From Inia geoffrensis (lineage: Eukaryota > Chordata > Mammalia > Artiodactyla > Iniidae), in contig CM070901.1 in the NCBI GenBank assembly GCA_036417435.1, forward strand, positions 62,182,501-62,246,500: a stretch of DNA of 64,000 nt, in the 5' to 3' direction. The notes beneath the pieces were generated by a model that was not told where the DNA came from, did not search any database, and saw only the letters and a list, made by a program, of their open reading frames with translations. A program made the position numbers and the translations under genes. Positions 32,402 to 44,274 of this stretch are shown here, one piece after another. Position 1 is the first letter of the stretch. Every line of letters starts with the position of its first letter.

Positions 32402-34800
32402 GCTTCGTAAACAAGTGTAGAGATTGTGGAAGCACATATTAAAAGGGAAGTGCAGTGAAAAAGCAACATAAATTAAAGGAGCTGGGAACATTGAGTGTCC
32501 ATTAACCCAGTGTTGGAGGCTGATGGCCAGCTCACATGGGATGCTGGGAAGGACTTACAGACCCACTGGTAGTGAACAATCCAGAATTAAATCCCAAGAG
32601 AGGTCTATAGACTGGGGCAATGGGCCATGTCTAATAGAATAAATTTAAGAGGAATAAATGCAAAGTCTTAAATTTTGAGCTAAATGATAATTGCACAGGA
32701 TGAGATGGGGAGAAATTGCTTAGGATCCTTTTATTTTTTCACTCAATTTGTTTTAAAAAGGGTTTGTTGGGCACCCATCATGTCTCCATGATGTTCTTGA
32801 CCAAATAACTTCAGTAGAAGCAAGAACCAGACAAATAAAGCCCTATTCTGCTGGAGCTCTGATTCCAGTGAGACAGACAGCCAGTATGGAGATAAAGAAA
32901 TGATTTCATACACGTATCAGTGTAATGAATAAACTAAAGCAGAGTTACAGACATTAATTATTAAGAGGTAGGACAATAGTAGAAGGGTGGTCAGAGAAGG
33001 ACTCTCTATGGAGGAGATGTTGTCAAGCTGTTACCTGGAGGATAAGAAGGAACCTAGATTGCAAGGATCGCTGGGCAGCGTTCTAGGCAAAGGGAAAGCA
33101 AGTGCCAGGGGATGTAGGTAGGAAGGATTTCAGGATGTTTGAAGGACAGAAAGGAAGCCACTGTGGCTCAGATTAGTGAACTAGGAAGAAAGCAGGAGAT
33201 GATGCTGGAGTGCCTGCAAGGGCCAGGTTGTGTAGGCTTTGAAAGCCACAATAAGCATGGTACACTGCCAATCATCCTCCCAAAATCTATTCTCCTTTTC
33301 CTCCTGGGTAAAAGACTTTAATCTGGACACCTAGCCAGACAGTTTCCCAGCCTTCTTTTTGTGAGGCGCAGCCATGCCACCAATGTTATTGACAAAGGAA
33401 TATGAGCAGAGGAGATGTGTGCAACGCCCACCCCACTTGATTGAAAGGAAAATGCTTATCTTTAACTTCCTCTCTTTTTCCTTCCCTTGCGTGACCAGCC
33501 ATGCAATAAGGACAATACGCTTGCATAAGGGAGGATGGAGCAAGAAGATGGAAGGAATCTGGGTCTCCGAAGGGCCTCATGGAGCAGAACTGTCTTTCAC
33601 TCTTATGTGAAAGAGAAATAAACTTCTGTCTTATTTAAGTCACTGTATTTTGAGATTTTTTTAAATAGTGATGTAGTCTTTACTGTAACTAAATCAATGA
33701 GATATTTGGATTTTTTTTCAAAGTGAGAAACCATTAGAAAGTTTCAAACAATGAATAACACGAACTATGTTTCAAAGAGATCATTCTGACTTCTGCATGG
33801 ATAACAGATTATAGGAAGGCCAAGGTGGGAGAAGGGGAAACAGTTAGAAAGCTACTGTAGATTTTATGTGAGAGATAACAGACTAAGATGGTGGCATTGG
33901 AGATGGAGGTATAGGATGGATTATGAATATATTCTGGAAGTTAGAGCAAGCAGGCTTGCTGCTTTATTAAATTTTGGAGGTGGTGCAGGAAAAGAAAAAA
34001 ACAAATATGATTCCTAAGTCCCTGACTTGAATAACTGATGAGAGAGTGATAGGATTTCCTGTGGTGGAGAAGATTAAAGTACAGTGTAGGACGGGATGCT
34101 TTGGTAGCAAAAAAACCAAAAACCAAGAAAACAAAAACAAAAACAGAAATCTTGACACAAACTGGCAAAAGTAATAAGCAAATTTATTAGCTTACAAAAT
34201 GTAGAACAAGCTATAATGTTTGGGTGTTTCAATGGCTTAAGTATGTTATCAAGGGCCTCTTTCTAACTTTCATCTTTGTCATCCAAGTTTAAGCTTCATC
34301 CTAAAGCTAATTCTCTTTGGGGTCAGCAACTGGGACAATGTATTTCTTTGCTCAGAACCAACAGGAATGGAGAGAGAAACCATTCCTCTAAGCATATGGT
34401 ACAGGTCCTTCCTGCTAGCCTGAAACTGCTGACTTAGGTCTGCCATGTTCTGACTGGTTTAAATGAATAAGAACTAGAGTTGGAGCCTCTGGTGTCTGAG
34501 TCATGACTGATACGTGGAGAGTAGTGAGTAGCACCTGGGAAAAATCAAGTTCTGTTGGGAAAGACAGGAGGAAGGATTGATAAAGCGTTTACGTGTGTGA
34601 GCTTTAGCTCTTTGTTCCTTTCTCCCCATCTGTGAAGTGAGAGGAAGATATAACTGCAGCCTTAGCAGACAGAGGAGGAGAGGTTTTTGTGAAGAAAACT
34701 AGAACAAAGGTCTCATTTGCACTAAGAGGGAAGGCTTGTTCTAATATCAAAGGACCCATAGGGTAAAACTGCTGCATGGATGATATAACGTGAATATTGG
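32402..34800. other. Intergenic sequence with ancient repeat traces
   Basis: Stretches around 32760-33250, 33250-33650 and 33720-33960 read like old, decayed repeats. One example is 'gagagaaataaacttctgtcttatttaagtcactgtattttg', as in MaLR-type LTR ends. I cannot assign families firmly. No gene is supported; the frames at 33139-33610 and 33941-34168 look accidental. Confidence 0.4.
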
Positions 34801-34805
34801 TGACT

Positions 34806-35105
34806 TCATTTTTAATAGTTTTTTATAGAAGTATAGTTGATTTACAATATTGTGTTAGTTTCAGGTGTACAGCAAAGTGAGTCAGTTTTATTTATATATA
34901 TTTACATATATTTTTATATATTTCAGGTTATTTCCCATTATAGGTTATTACAAGACTTTGAATATAGCTCCCTGTGCTATACAGTAGACCCTTGTTGTTT
35001 ATCCATTGTATTTTATATATAGTAGTGTATACCTGTTAATCCCAAACTCCTAATTTATCCCTCCACCACCCTTCCCATTTGGTGATCATAAGATTGTTTT
35101 CTATG
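34806..35105 (-). mobile_element. Older L1 3' end, minus strand
   Basis: Antisense L1 3' region: 'gtatagttgatttacaatattgtgttagtttcaggtgtac', 'tccctgtgctatacagtagacccttgttg'. Diverged from the young L1 and cut at both ends. Confidence 0.75.
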
Positions 35106-35208
35106 ACAGTGACTTTTTTTGGATGATACAAATAAACTGAGACTGATGAGTCCAAGCAGCCCTGGCAGAGAGCCAGAGCAGAAGACAGCAAAAGAAGACT
35201 CTTGCTGG

Positions 35209-35445
35209 GGGCTTCCCTGATGGCACAGTGGTTGAGAGTCCGCCTGCCAGATGCAGGGGACATGGGTTCGTGCCCCGGTCCGGGAGGATCCCACACGCCG
35301 CGGAGTGGCTGGGCCCGTGAGCCATGGCCACTGAGCCTGCGCGTTAGGCCCGTGAGCCATGGCCGCTGAGCCTGCGCGTCCAGAGCCTGTGCACCGCAAC
35401 AGGAGAGGCCACAACAGTGAGAGGCGTGCGTACCGCAAAGAAAAA
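35209..35445 (+). mobile_element. CHR-type SINE with internal duplication
   Basis: Complete copy with a perfect 19-bp TSD AAAAGAAGACTCTTGCTGG at 35190-35208 and 35446-35464. An internal 35-bp segment (starts GGCCCGTGAGCCATGGCC) is present twice in tandem, 35312-35346 and 35347-35381, with few differences. Confidence 0.95.
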
Positions 35446-35464
35446 AAAAGAAGACTCTTGCTGG

Positions 35465-36460
35465 TCCTCATTTTCTGTGTCTTAGAAGCCCAGTGTTTTG
35501 GTCTAGAAAACGATCATAAAGGATTCTAAAACTGTCTGTCTTTTGTGAGTCAAGCCTCTGATATTTTCAGAAACCAGGCCTTGAATACGACAAACAAACT
35601 GTGACTGTGCCGTAAGGGGCAAAAGCAGCCTTAGTCCAGGATGAGGGAAGTCAGGGAAGAGAACCAGCAAGAATAATGTGGTATCAAAAGCCGCACCTGC
35701 TGTCCAGGGAGACTGATTCTGGGTGGGCAGCCTTCTTGCCTGTGAGTCTATGAATAAGAAACTTGTTCAAAAGGTGCTCCCCATTAACCATGGAGAGGAA
35801 CTGTCTGAAGAAGTTCTTGGTTAAATTTTGTGATAATCCCGGAGCACCCAGTGACTATAAGATTGATGTGGGTCGGGAGGAAGGGGGCAGGAGTTATTCC
35901 AATCATAGGTGAGGCCGCCAAGAACCTCAGTAACCAGGAGACATGAAGCACCTGGGCTCTACCCAAATAGTTTGCATCAGACACATAGATAGAGTCTGAA
36001 CCCCCATTAGCCCCAGATTGTACCCCCCAAGCCATCCACTCCAATTGCTAGGGATGGAAGGTGGCCAAATAGATCAGACAAAGCTATGAAGCTATCAGTG
36101 CTTCAGGTCTGATTTTGAACCTTCTTTGGGTGTGCTCCACCTATCTTTTTATATTTCTTTAGGAAGAGTTTGGTGTATTGCATTCTAAAAATCAGAGTTT
36201 AGAGTTACTACAAAGGCAGAATAAAGAAGGCAGGAAAACAGAAAAGAAGCAATCTTTCTATTAGCCTTAGAGATAAACTGCAAGTTTTAACATAGGAGTA
36301 ACAGTAACTTACGCTAGCCACACCACCCCAAAAGTAAGAGGCCTGCCCTTTAACCTAGTTTTCCTACCTGTGTTGATGGACTCACCAATCCCAGTTCGTT
36401 AACCTGAGTCCTAGGAGATCATCACAGACTTCTCTTACCCTTCTACCCCAGCACAGGGGT
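35465..36460. other. No recognised feature
   Basis: Unique-looking intergenic DNA. No gene or clear repeat was identified. Confidence 0.5.
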
Positions 36461-36464
36461 GAAA

Positions 36465-36660
36465 TGTCTAGTTCCCAGAGTCAGACTTCTTGGGTTCAAA
36501 TCCCATCTTTGCTATTTTCCAGCTCTGTGGATTTAGGCAAGTCATGGGGTCTTTCTGAGGCTTGGTTTCCCCGTTTTTGAATGAGCATAAGAACACCGTC
36601 TGCTTCATAGAATAGCACAGGCTGTGACATATAGCAAGAACAAAATAAATGTTAGAGTAT
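36465..36660 (-). repeat. MIR SINE, antisense
   Basis: MIR in reverse sense: 'gacttcttgggttcaaatccc', 'gatttaggcaagtcatggg', 'gaggcttggtttcccc', 'ttgaatgagcataa'. Ancient copy. Confidence 0.65.
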
Positions 36661-37140
36661 GTTATGATTAGCCAATCAGTAACGGAGTCCTGTTGATCAT
36701 ACCTTTTAAATATCTCTTGTATTTATCCTCCATGGCCATCTTAAAGTGTGTGCAATGCAATGAGTTGAAAGGTTTATTTGTGGTGGGCGGGCTGCTTGTC
36801 GTGAAAGGAGAAATTAGACAGGGAAATACACTCGCAGTGGGAAGTGCAGGAAGGGGCAGGCATGGACAGCCCTGGCTTTTCAGAGGTGGTGATGCGAGAG
36901 ACAGCACTGGGGTGGAGGGTATGAAAGGACAGCCATCAAGAGAAGAGAAGCTGAGAGGCTAGCACGAGTGTGGAGCTTGGGTGAAAAAGGTGTCTAAAGA
37001 GAATTTTTAAAGATTTTTTTTTTCCGTGATGCCCCACACAAACATCTGTATTGTAAGTTCAAGAAAACTTAGTAAAGGTTTACATTATTGTTCAAATCAT
37101 TTGGAGTCAGATCTGGATTTTTTTTTAACTTTACACAGTC
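36661..37140. other. No recognised feature
   Basis: Unique-looking intergenic DNA leading to the nested insertion site. Confidence 0.5.
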
Positions 37141-37155
37141 CAAAGATGGTCTTGG

Positions 37156-37408
37156 CATATATATACTAACAAACGTAAGGTAGATAGCTAGTGGGAAGCA
37201 GCCGCTTGGCACAGGGATATCAGCTCGGTGCTTTGTGACTGCCTGGAGGGGTGGGATAGGGAGGGAAGGAAGGAGGGAGACGCAAGAGGGAAGAAATATG
37301 TGAACGTCTGTATATATATAACTGATTCACTTTGTTATAAAGTAGAAACTGACACACCATTGTAGAGCAACTTTAACCCAATAAAGATGTTAAAAAAAAA
37401 AAAAAAAA
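37156..37408 (+). mobile_element. 5'-truncated L1 3' UTR, plus strand
   Basis: 253-bp L1 end with CCCAATAAAGATGT and an A tail. A perfect 15-bp TSD CAAAGATGGTCTTGG lies at 37141-37155 and 37409-37423. It landed at the left edge of an older SINE. Confidence 0.95.
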
Positions 37409-37420
37409 CAAAGATGGTCT

Positions 37421-37669
37421 TGGGAGTTTCCTGGTGGCCTAGTGGTTAGGATTCAGCACTTTCACTGAGGAGGCACGGGTTCAATCCCTGGTCAGGGAAC
37501 CATCCCACGTGCCACGCAGTACGGCCAAAATACAAAAAGAAAGAAGGCGGGGTAGGAGGGAGAAAGAAAGAAAGAAGGGAAGAAAGAAAGCAAGGAAGGA
37601 AGGAAGGAAGGGTGGGAGGGAGGGAGGGACGGAGGGAGGAAGGAAGATGCTTAAAAACAAATAAACAAA
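37421..37669 (+). mobile_element. Older tRNA-derived SINE with purine microsatellite tail
   Basis: Starts near GGGAGTTTCCTGGTGGCC, has B-box-like GGTTCAATCCC and ends about 37545 in A-rich sequence. It is followed by GAAA/GGAA/GGGA repeats (to about 37647) and (AAAC/AAAT)n. The target copy CAAAGATGGTC on its right (37670-37680) matches the copy on its left. This is a different, older subfamily than the CHR copies elsewhere in the window. Confidence 0.8.
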
Positions 37670-37680
37670 CAAAGATGGTC

Positions 37681-38180
37681 CTTAACTGACCCAGTTTTAC
37701 TTGGACCATGCACAGTGCCCAGATGGAACACACTGAAGGTGTTCTGAGCAGCACAGGACCAACATCTTCCCTGTGGAGACCAGACTTCTGCCTGCGCAGC
37801 CCACGACCACAGGGACTGCGGTGGCACTCCCGGCACACTACTGACACCTTGTCAACCAAAATCCTTCAAGATTTTTCACATACACTATTAGCTTTGTTCT
37901 CCATAATTCACTTTTCATATGGAGGCTTCAAAAAATCTATTCCAGTCATACAGGTCTCCTTTCAGTTTCTTGAACCACCTTATTCGTGGCTTTTCTTCAT
38001 TTTTAATATCTCAGTTTAAATATCCTTTCTGTGGAGAAGACTTCCTAGTCATCCTGTCTGGTGCCTCTGTCCGTCACCTTATTTCCTTCATGGAATGTAG
38101 CATTATCTAATTAGCTTGAGTATTTATTGGTTACTTCTTGATTGTGTCTCTTCTCCAATAGGAGAGAATGTAAGCTTACA
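37681..38180. other. No recognised feature
   Basis: Unique-looking intergenic DNA, without a supported gene. Confidence 0.45.
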
Positions 38181-38355
38181 TGAAATGTAAGCTCCATGAG
38201 GACAGGAATCTTATATTTTGTTCATTAATCCCACCTTGCTGGGAATTGCGTCCTAGACAAATATTTACGTGAAATGTAAGCTCCATGAGGACAGGAATCT
38301 TATATTTTGTTCATTAATCCCAGCTTGCTGGGAATTGCGTCCTAGACAAATATTT
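38181..38355 (+). repeat. 89-bp tandem duplication
   Basis: Two direct copies, 38181-38269 and 38270-38355, nearly identical (clear difference: CCCACCTTGC versus CCCAGCTTGC). The duplicated unit itself includes an old L2/MIR-type piece ('tgtaagctccatgaggacagg'). Confidence 0.95.
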
Positions 38356-38406
38356 GTTTAAAGAATTAATGTAAAAACAGTGAACCATAAGGATGATGTT
38401 ATTTAA

Positions 38407-38433
38407 AACACACACACACACACACACACACAC
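38407..38433 (+). repeat. (CA)n microsatellite
   Basis: About 13 CA dinucleotides in a row. Confidence 0.97.
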
Positions 38434-38499
38434 GACGGTGTTCCCTTTAATTGTCTTATTCTGCCTAGGGATAGAGCACTCAAGTAAAAGACTTAGAGT

Positions 38500-38610
38500 C
38501 AGACAATATTAACACTACTGTTAACAGAGATCTCATTTCATAGATGAGAAACCTGAGGCTTATCTTATTTTATAAATAGCTGTCCAGAGCCACACAGCTT
38601 GTTAGGGTCT
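38500..38610 (+). repeat. MIR SINE fragment
   Basis: Motifs 'atttcatagatgagaaacctgaggctta' and 'agagccacacagcttgttag' fit the MIR 3' half. Confidence 0.55.
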
Positions 38611-38614
38611 GCAG

Positions 38615-39385
38615 TGGATTGATTTGTGGATCCCTCAAAATAGCCACAGAACCTGTGAATTTAACCTTATTTAGAAAAAGAGGGCTTCCCTGGTGACGCA
38701 GCGGTTGAGAATCTGCCTGCTAATGCAGGGGACACGGGTTCGAGCCCTGGTCTGGGAGGATCCCACATGTCGCGGAGCAACTGGGCCTGTGAGCCACAAC
38801 TACTGAGCCTGCGCGTCTGGAGCCTGTGCTCCGCAACAAGAGAGGCCGTGACAGTGAGAGGCCCGCGCACCGCGATGAAGAGGGGCCGCCGCTTGCCGCA
38901 ACTAGAGAAAGCCCTCGCACAGACATGAAGACCCAACACAGGAAAAATTAATTAATTAATTAATTAACTCTTACCCCCAACATCTTAAAAAAAAAAAAGA
39001 AAAGGAATCTCTGCAGATGTAATGAAGTTAATTATCTCAAGATGAGCCTCTCCTGGATTATCCTGGTGGACCCTAAATCCAATGACAAATGTCCTTATAA
39101 GAGACAGAAGGGAAGACACAGAAAGATCGAGGTGACAGCCATCTGAAGAAGGAGGCAGAGATTGGAGGTGTGCAGCCAAAACCCAAGGACAACCTAGAGC
39201 AACTAGAAACTGAAGAGTCAAGGAAACATTCTTCCCTAGAGCCCTCAGAGAGAACACGACCCTGCAGACGGATCGATTTCCAATATCTGGTCTCCAGAAC
39301 TGCGAGAGAACAAACTTCTGTTGTTTTAAGCCTTCACATTTGTGGTAGTGTATAAATGAAGCCACAGGAAACTAATACAATGGCA
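38615..39385 (+). repeat. MaLR (MLT1-like) LTR split by a SINE
   Basis: The motif order fits MLT1-type LTRs: 'gtggatccctcaaaat', 'cctgtgaatttaaccttattt', then after the SINE 'ctgcagatgtaatgaagttaa', 'accctaaatccaatgac', 'tccttataagagac', 'cagaactgcgagag' and 'acttctgttgttttaagcc'. Solo-LTR relic with no coding part. Confidence 0.7.
38681..38998 (+). mobile_element. CHR-type SINE, long form, plus strand
   Basis: Starts AGGGCTTCCCTGGTGACGCAG, has B-box-like GGTTCGAGCC, extends past the usual end into 'gccgccgcttgccgcaac' and a (ATTA)n tail with a final A run. The flanks AGAAAAAG and AGAAAAGG look like a short, imperfect TSD. It is inserted in the MLT1-like LTR. Confidence 0.88.
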
Positions 39386-40022
39386 CAGCAAGGAACTACT
39401 AGCCATACTTCTTAAGCGGTGCACTTGCCACGAGCTCCTGCTTCCCCAGGGTGACTATGAATAATTACAATATGATCAAGTTCCAAGTGAAAACCCACAC
39501 CTTTAGTCCCCAAGTCTAAAGGCACTTAACTCAGGAGAAGGTACAGATCTCAAACCCAGGCAAAACCCCAAAAGCTGAAACCCAGTGAGGGAATGTCTGA
39601 ATTCTGAATCCAGGGAAAGTTGCTTTCTTAAACCACCAAGAGAGGGAAACTTTGGGCTCTAAAAGTGTCCCCCCATTCAGTTAGCTTGTTGCTCATGGGA
39701 CCACATTTCTTCCCAACGTCCATTCCAAGAAATTGGAGCATCAAGAAACTGGGCTCTGTTTGCTCAGGTCCACCCCCAATACACAGCCCATCTCTGCACA
39801 ACTGTGCTAAGCAAAGGTCCCTCTTTCAAGATTCTTCTCCATATCCTAAGGTAGGAGAATGTGTTCGAGCCAAAAGTGGACAACATTCTCTGCCAGCTCA
39901 TTAAAAATGCTGGCCAGCACACCAAGGGTCATTAACAAGCAGTCAGTATTTACAAGGGGATTGAAATCTAATTTCTCTTGTATAATAATAGCATTTCACA
40001 AAACTCCATGTGAAACTCTCTG
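39386..40022. other. No recognised feature
   Basis: Unique-looking intergenic DNA. Confidence 0.5.
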
Positions 40023-40175
40023 AGCAGTGCTTTTCAAACTTTTTTGTGCGTTTGAATGACCTGGGTATCTTGTTTAAAATGCAGATTCTAATTCAGTAGG
40101 TCTTGCTGGGACCTGGGATTCTGCGTCTCTAATAGGCTCCAAGGTCATGTTGTTGCTACCAGGTTTTGAATGGTA
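40023..40175 (+). repeat. MER5A-like hAT relic
   Basis: Motifs 'agtgcttttcaaactt', 'tgacctgggtatcttg', 'gattctaattcagtaggtct' and 'gggattctgcgtctctaata' fit MER5A. Confidence 0.7.
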
Positions 40176-41485
40176 CAGAGTATCAAGGAATAGGGCCAAT
40201 CCTTGCATAGTCCTTTGACAAGTGGCCATCTTTGGAACATCTATGGATTTGTTTTCATACTGCTTTCGTAGAGCTTGTCTCAAAATAAAATAATTCTTCC
40301 TCTTTCCCTAGACCACATGCCCATATTCACAGAAGTGTCAGAGCAAGGGAAAAGGAGTTGGTATATGATACGTAAAATACATATACATAAATATGAATAT
40401 ATATACATATAAAATAATATAGATGTATATGAAATATATGTATGAATGAAAGGATATGAAAAGTGCTTTAAAAATCTAGATGTTTGGCATTAATTTAAAA
40501 GCCAAAAAAGAAGAAAGATTTTATTTTTTGAAATCCAGTTTCTTTTATGGACAAATTCTTGAGGACACAGTAAAAAGACTTATGACTCATCTTGAATGTA
40601 TTAACCCCTTTCAGCTCTAAGATGGATTTATATTAGGTTACCTCCTCAATTACAACTTACACATAGTCACATGATCAAAAGAATTTGGTTAACATGTAAG
40701 TGTTCAAATTCCTTCAGACTGTAAACAAATATGTCTTTTCATCTTTATATCTTTAACACTAAGCACATGCTAGGTGCTCAGATATTTGTTGGGAAGAAAA
40801 ATGAACGTCTTTGGCATTTAAAAAAAGAACCCTCACCATGTTATATTACGCACGAGTGATAAGACAAACTCCACCTGCAAAGGTTCACAGTTGTGCTCTC
40901 TGCATCCAGAAGAAAAGGTAGAAAGGGCAAGAGTCATGTAGGCAGATTATCAGATAAAAATCGGTGAGAGAAGAGGATGAACTGTACACAGGGCAGGAGA
41001 AGATGTGCTTAGAGCTACCTGTTTATCCAGCTTCTCCAGATCATTGGCTCAACACTAGGGCAGGTAGGCAGATTTGGGGGGCCAGTACAGGCCAGAGTGG
41101 GAAGAGCATGAAGAAGAAGGAATAACTTGGGTGGGGTAGAAAAGACAAAGACACAGGAAGACCTGTAGAGTGGGAGGGAAGCGGATGGAGGAACAAGGAG
41201 CCTTAGAGGACAACAAAGCAGAAAAATTCCTATTTCAACCTCCTGTCAATGGAGCACCCCCAAATCTTTACCTCCAGCCCAGACTTGCTCCTGGATTCCA
41301 ACTGCATTGCTTTATAGACATCTCAACCCTGAAGACAATAGACACCTCACAGGTGACAGGTGTAACACCAAGTCCACTTTCCCCTGCTCTGACTCAGGCC
41401 TGCATCTCCTGTTGGGTTCTTTATATTTTTAACCTGTGGAGTCATCCTTGACTTGTTCTCTTTCACCCTGCCATACAATCCTGAC
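40176..41485. other. Intergenic, AT-rich with (AT)-type low complexity
   Basis: Includes an ATAC/ATAT-rich patch at about 40375-40445. No gene or firm repeat assignment. Confidence 0.5.
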
Positions 41486-41489
41486 ACTA

Positions 41490-42130
41490 GCTAGACAGGT
41501 TACATTTCACAGGCTAAGGGCACATTCTTCCACAAGACTGCCCTCACTTCAGGTGCCAGCCACAAGCTCAGGGGTAACCACTTCACCTGCACTCCTAACC
41601 AACTAGCTATAAATTGGAGGGTCTCCCACGACCTCTTCAGGTTTGATCATTTACTAGAACAACTCACAGAACTCAGGAAAGTGTTGTACTTCTGATTATA
41701 GTTCATGATAAAAATCAGGACCAGCTCAAAGAAGAAACCACAGGACAAGGTCCCAAATGTGAAGTTTCTGTGTCCTCAGGATGCATCGCCCTCCCAGCAC
41801 ATCAATGTGCATCACCAACCACGAAGCTCACTCAAGCCTCAGTGTCCAGAGTTTTTATTAGGGTTTCATTATAGAGGCATGATTGCTGGAATCATTGGCC
41901 ATGTGACGGAAATCACTCTAATCTCTTTTCCCCTCCCGAAAGTTCAGAGGTCTAGCTGATAGCACTTGGCTCCAAGCCCCAACCTCCTAATCACATGGTT
42001 GGTCTTTCATGTGACCATGGTGGGCATGGCCAGTCCCTATCCTGAAACTCAGTGGCCCACCATGAGTCACCGTATTAGCATAAACTCAGTTGTGGTCCAA
42101 GGGGCCCATCATGAATAAAAAAGACACTTG
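41490..42130. repeat. ERVL-type solo LTR relic
   Basis: Follows the order of a class III LTR I have seen often in mammals: 'tagaacaactcacagaactcagg', 'ccctcccagcacatcaatgtg', 'attatagaggcatgattgctgg', 'aatcacatggttggt', 'ttagcataaactcag' and 'atcatgaataaaaaagac'. It is decayed and non-coding. The exact LTR family was not determined. Confidence 0.55.
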
Positions 42131-42219
42131 GGAAAGTCCAAAGACTTCAAGGTTACCTCTTGGAAACCAAGGGCAAAAGTCAAATTCTTCATTGTACAGC
42201 ACACCCCCACAGCCAATCC

Positions 42220-43190
42220 ATTACTAAGCCATGCCAATTTCCTCTCCTACATATGTTTTCAATTCAGCTCTCCCATTCCATCTCTACTGCCTCTTTGAGG
42301 TCTTTATCGGCTTTCATGTGGACTATAGCAAGAGCCTTCTAACTGGTCACCTTACTTCAAGGTGCACTCTCCCACCAAGCCATCCTTTGCTCTACTATCA
42401 GAACTGTAATTACAAAACCTCAACCCAATCACATTCTTTTCCAGCATAAAAACTCTCAATGGCTCCCAACTGCTTACAGCAGCAAAGCCTAACAGAAATA
42501 TAATGGGAGCTTAACACATTAAAGGTTCTGGTAGTCTCATTTTTAAAAAGTGAAAAGAAACAGGTGAAGTTAATTTTAGTAATCTATTTTATTTAACCAA
42601 CACATCTAAAATATTATTATTTCAACATGTAATCTATCCATCTATCTACCTATCTATCTATTTTAGACTACTTCCATTTTTAAATTTACACAAATAAAAT
42701 GACTAAAACAAAAAATTCTGCCCTTCAGTTGCACTGGCCATATTTCACATACTCAAGAGCCATATATGGTTTGTGGCTATCCTACTGGTCAGCTTCCTGC
42801 CCATGATGTAAAAGCCCTTCACGTGCTGCCTCCTGCCTGCCTTTCATCCTGTCTCCTCCCACCCACCCCTCCTGCCCGCAGCTCAGGTACCTTTTCCTCT
42901 GGCCACACCGAATCACCACCCCAAAACAGACCAAGCTCTTTCCCACTTCACACCTTTGCACACGCTGACCTGTGTCTGACTTGTCTGCCTTAAAACCTCT
43001 GTCTCTCTCCTGTGCCAGGAAATGTCACATACATTGTTGAGTATTAAACCCCAATTTTGCCTCCTCTGTGAAGACTTCTCAGATCCGCCAGGCTGAGTCA
43101 GTCATGCTCACCACTGAGCTTCTGTGGTGCTTTAATGCCTCTATTCAAGCAAACCGTATTTTCTGCATCCAAGATTGTAACACATGATTT
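42220..43190. repeat. L2-like LINE fragments with a (TATC)n run
   Basis: Two L2-like blocks (about 42230-42490 and 42800-43160: 'ctctcaatggctcccaactgc', 'cccacttcacacctttgcacacgctg', 'ctcctctgtgaagacttctc') around a short TATC/CTAT microsatellite at 42632-42664. Confidence 0.5.
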
Positions 43191-43333
43191 GATACATCAA
43201 CGGACAATTAAGCAGACTCTTTGAAAATCAAGGATAAATGTTTTTTGGGATTATAGTACTTATCATGTTATACTGAAATTTTGTTCGTACATGCCTGGGT
43301 GGTTAGCTCTTCAAGGACACAGACTGCTCCTCC

Positions 43334-43563
43334 TTTTTTTTTTCACTTTTGTTTTTTTTGTTTTTGTTTTTTGTGGTACGCGGGCCTCTCACTGCTGTGG
43401 CCTCTCCCGTGGTGGAGCACAGGCTCCAGACATGCAGGGTCAGTGGCCATGGCTCATGGGCCCAGCCACCCCGCGGTATGTGGGATCTTCCCGGACCGGG
43501 GCACGAACCCACGTCCCCTGCATCGACAGGCGGACTCCCAACCACTGCGCCACCAGGGAAGCC
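43334..43563 (-). mobile_element. CHR-type SINE, minus strand
   Basis: T-rich left edge, then GGTACGCGGGCCTCTCACTG through GCGCCACCAGGGAAGCCC. Short CTCCTCC repeats flank both ends and may be the TSD. Overlapping open frames on both strands are SINE-derived. Confidence 0.92.
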
Positions 43564-43564
43564 C

Positions 43565-43983
43565 TCCTCCTCCTCACCTTTATATGCCCAGTTCTAGTTC
43601 AGTGCCTGCCAACTGTTGGCTCCTTCTCCACTGGTTAGATTAAACAGGACAGATCTCTCTCCCTGGATACAGCAAATACTCCTGGGGGCAGTAGTATGTA
43701 GACCAGCTAGTTATATATCCTGTTGTTCTTCCCCTTAACCTTCGCTGCATTTTGCTTAATCAAAGCACTCTTAGAACGTTTGTTCCTATTCAAGTTATAT
43801 ATCATTGATGACAATGAAAATTGTTACCAATTGTACAAATGTTTGCAATTTTGACAGAGTTCAAAGACTCAGACTAAAAATATGAAACAAGCTTGGAAGG
43901 AGAGGCATCTTCCAACTAGAGGCTGATAAGGTAAATTTTCTGGAGTTTCTGAGAGTGCACCTCATATAGGTACTGCTTGATTC
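43565..43983. other. No recognised feature
   Basis: Unique-looking intergenic DNA. Confidence 0.5.
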
Positions 43984-43994
43984 AAGATTAAGTC

Positions 43995-44239
43995 TTACAT
44001 ATACTACCAGATGTAAAATAGACAGCTAGTGGGAAGCAGCCGCATAGCACAGGGAGATCAGCTCGGTGCTGTGTGACTAGAGGGGTGGGATAGGGAGGGA
44101 GGGAGGGAGATGCAAGAGGGAGGGGATATGGGGATATATGTATATGTATAGCTGATTCACTTTTTATAAAGCAGAAACTAACACACCATTGTAAAGCAAT
44201 TATACTCCAATAAAGATGTTTAAAAAAATTGAAAAAAAA
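43995..44239 (+). mobile_element. 5'-truncated L1 3' UTR, plus strand
   Basis: 245-bp L1 end (GCAGCCGCATAGCACAGGG, CTCCAATAAAGATGTT, A-rich tail). TSD AAGATTAAGTC at 43984-43994 and 44240-44250. Confidence 0.93.
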
Positions 44240-44274
44240 AAGATTAAGTCATTTAAAAAATATACCATAGGATA

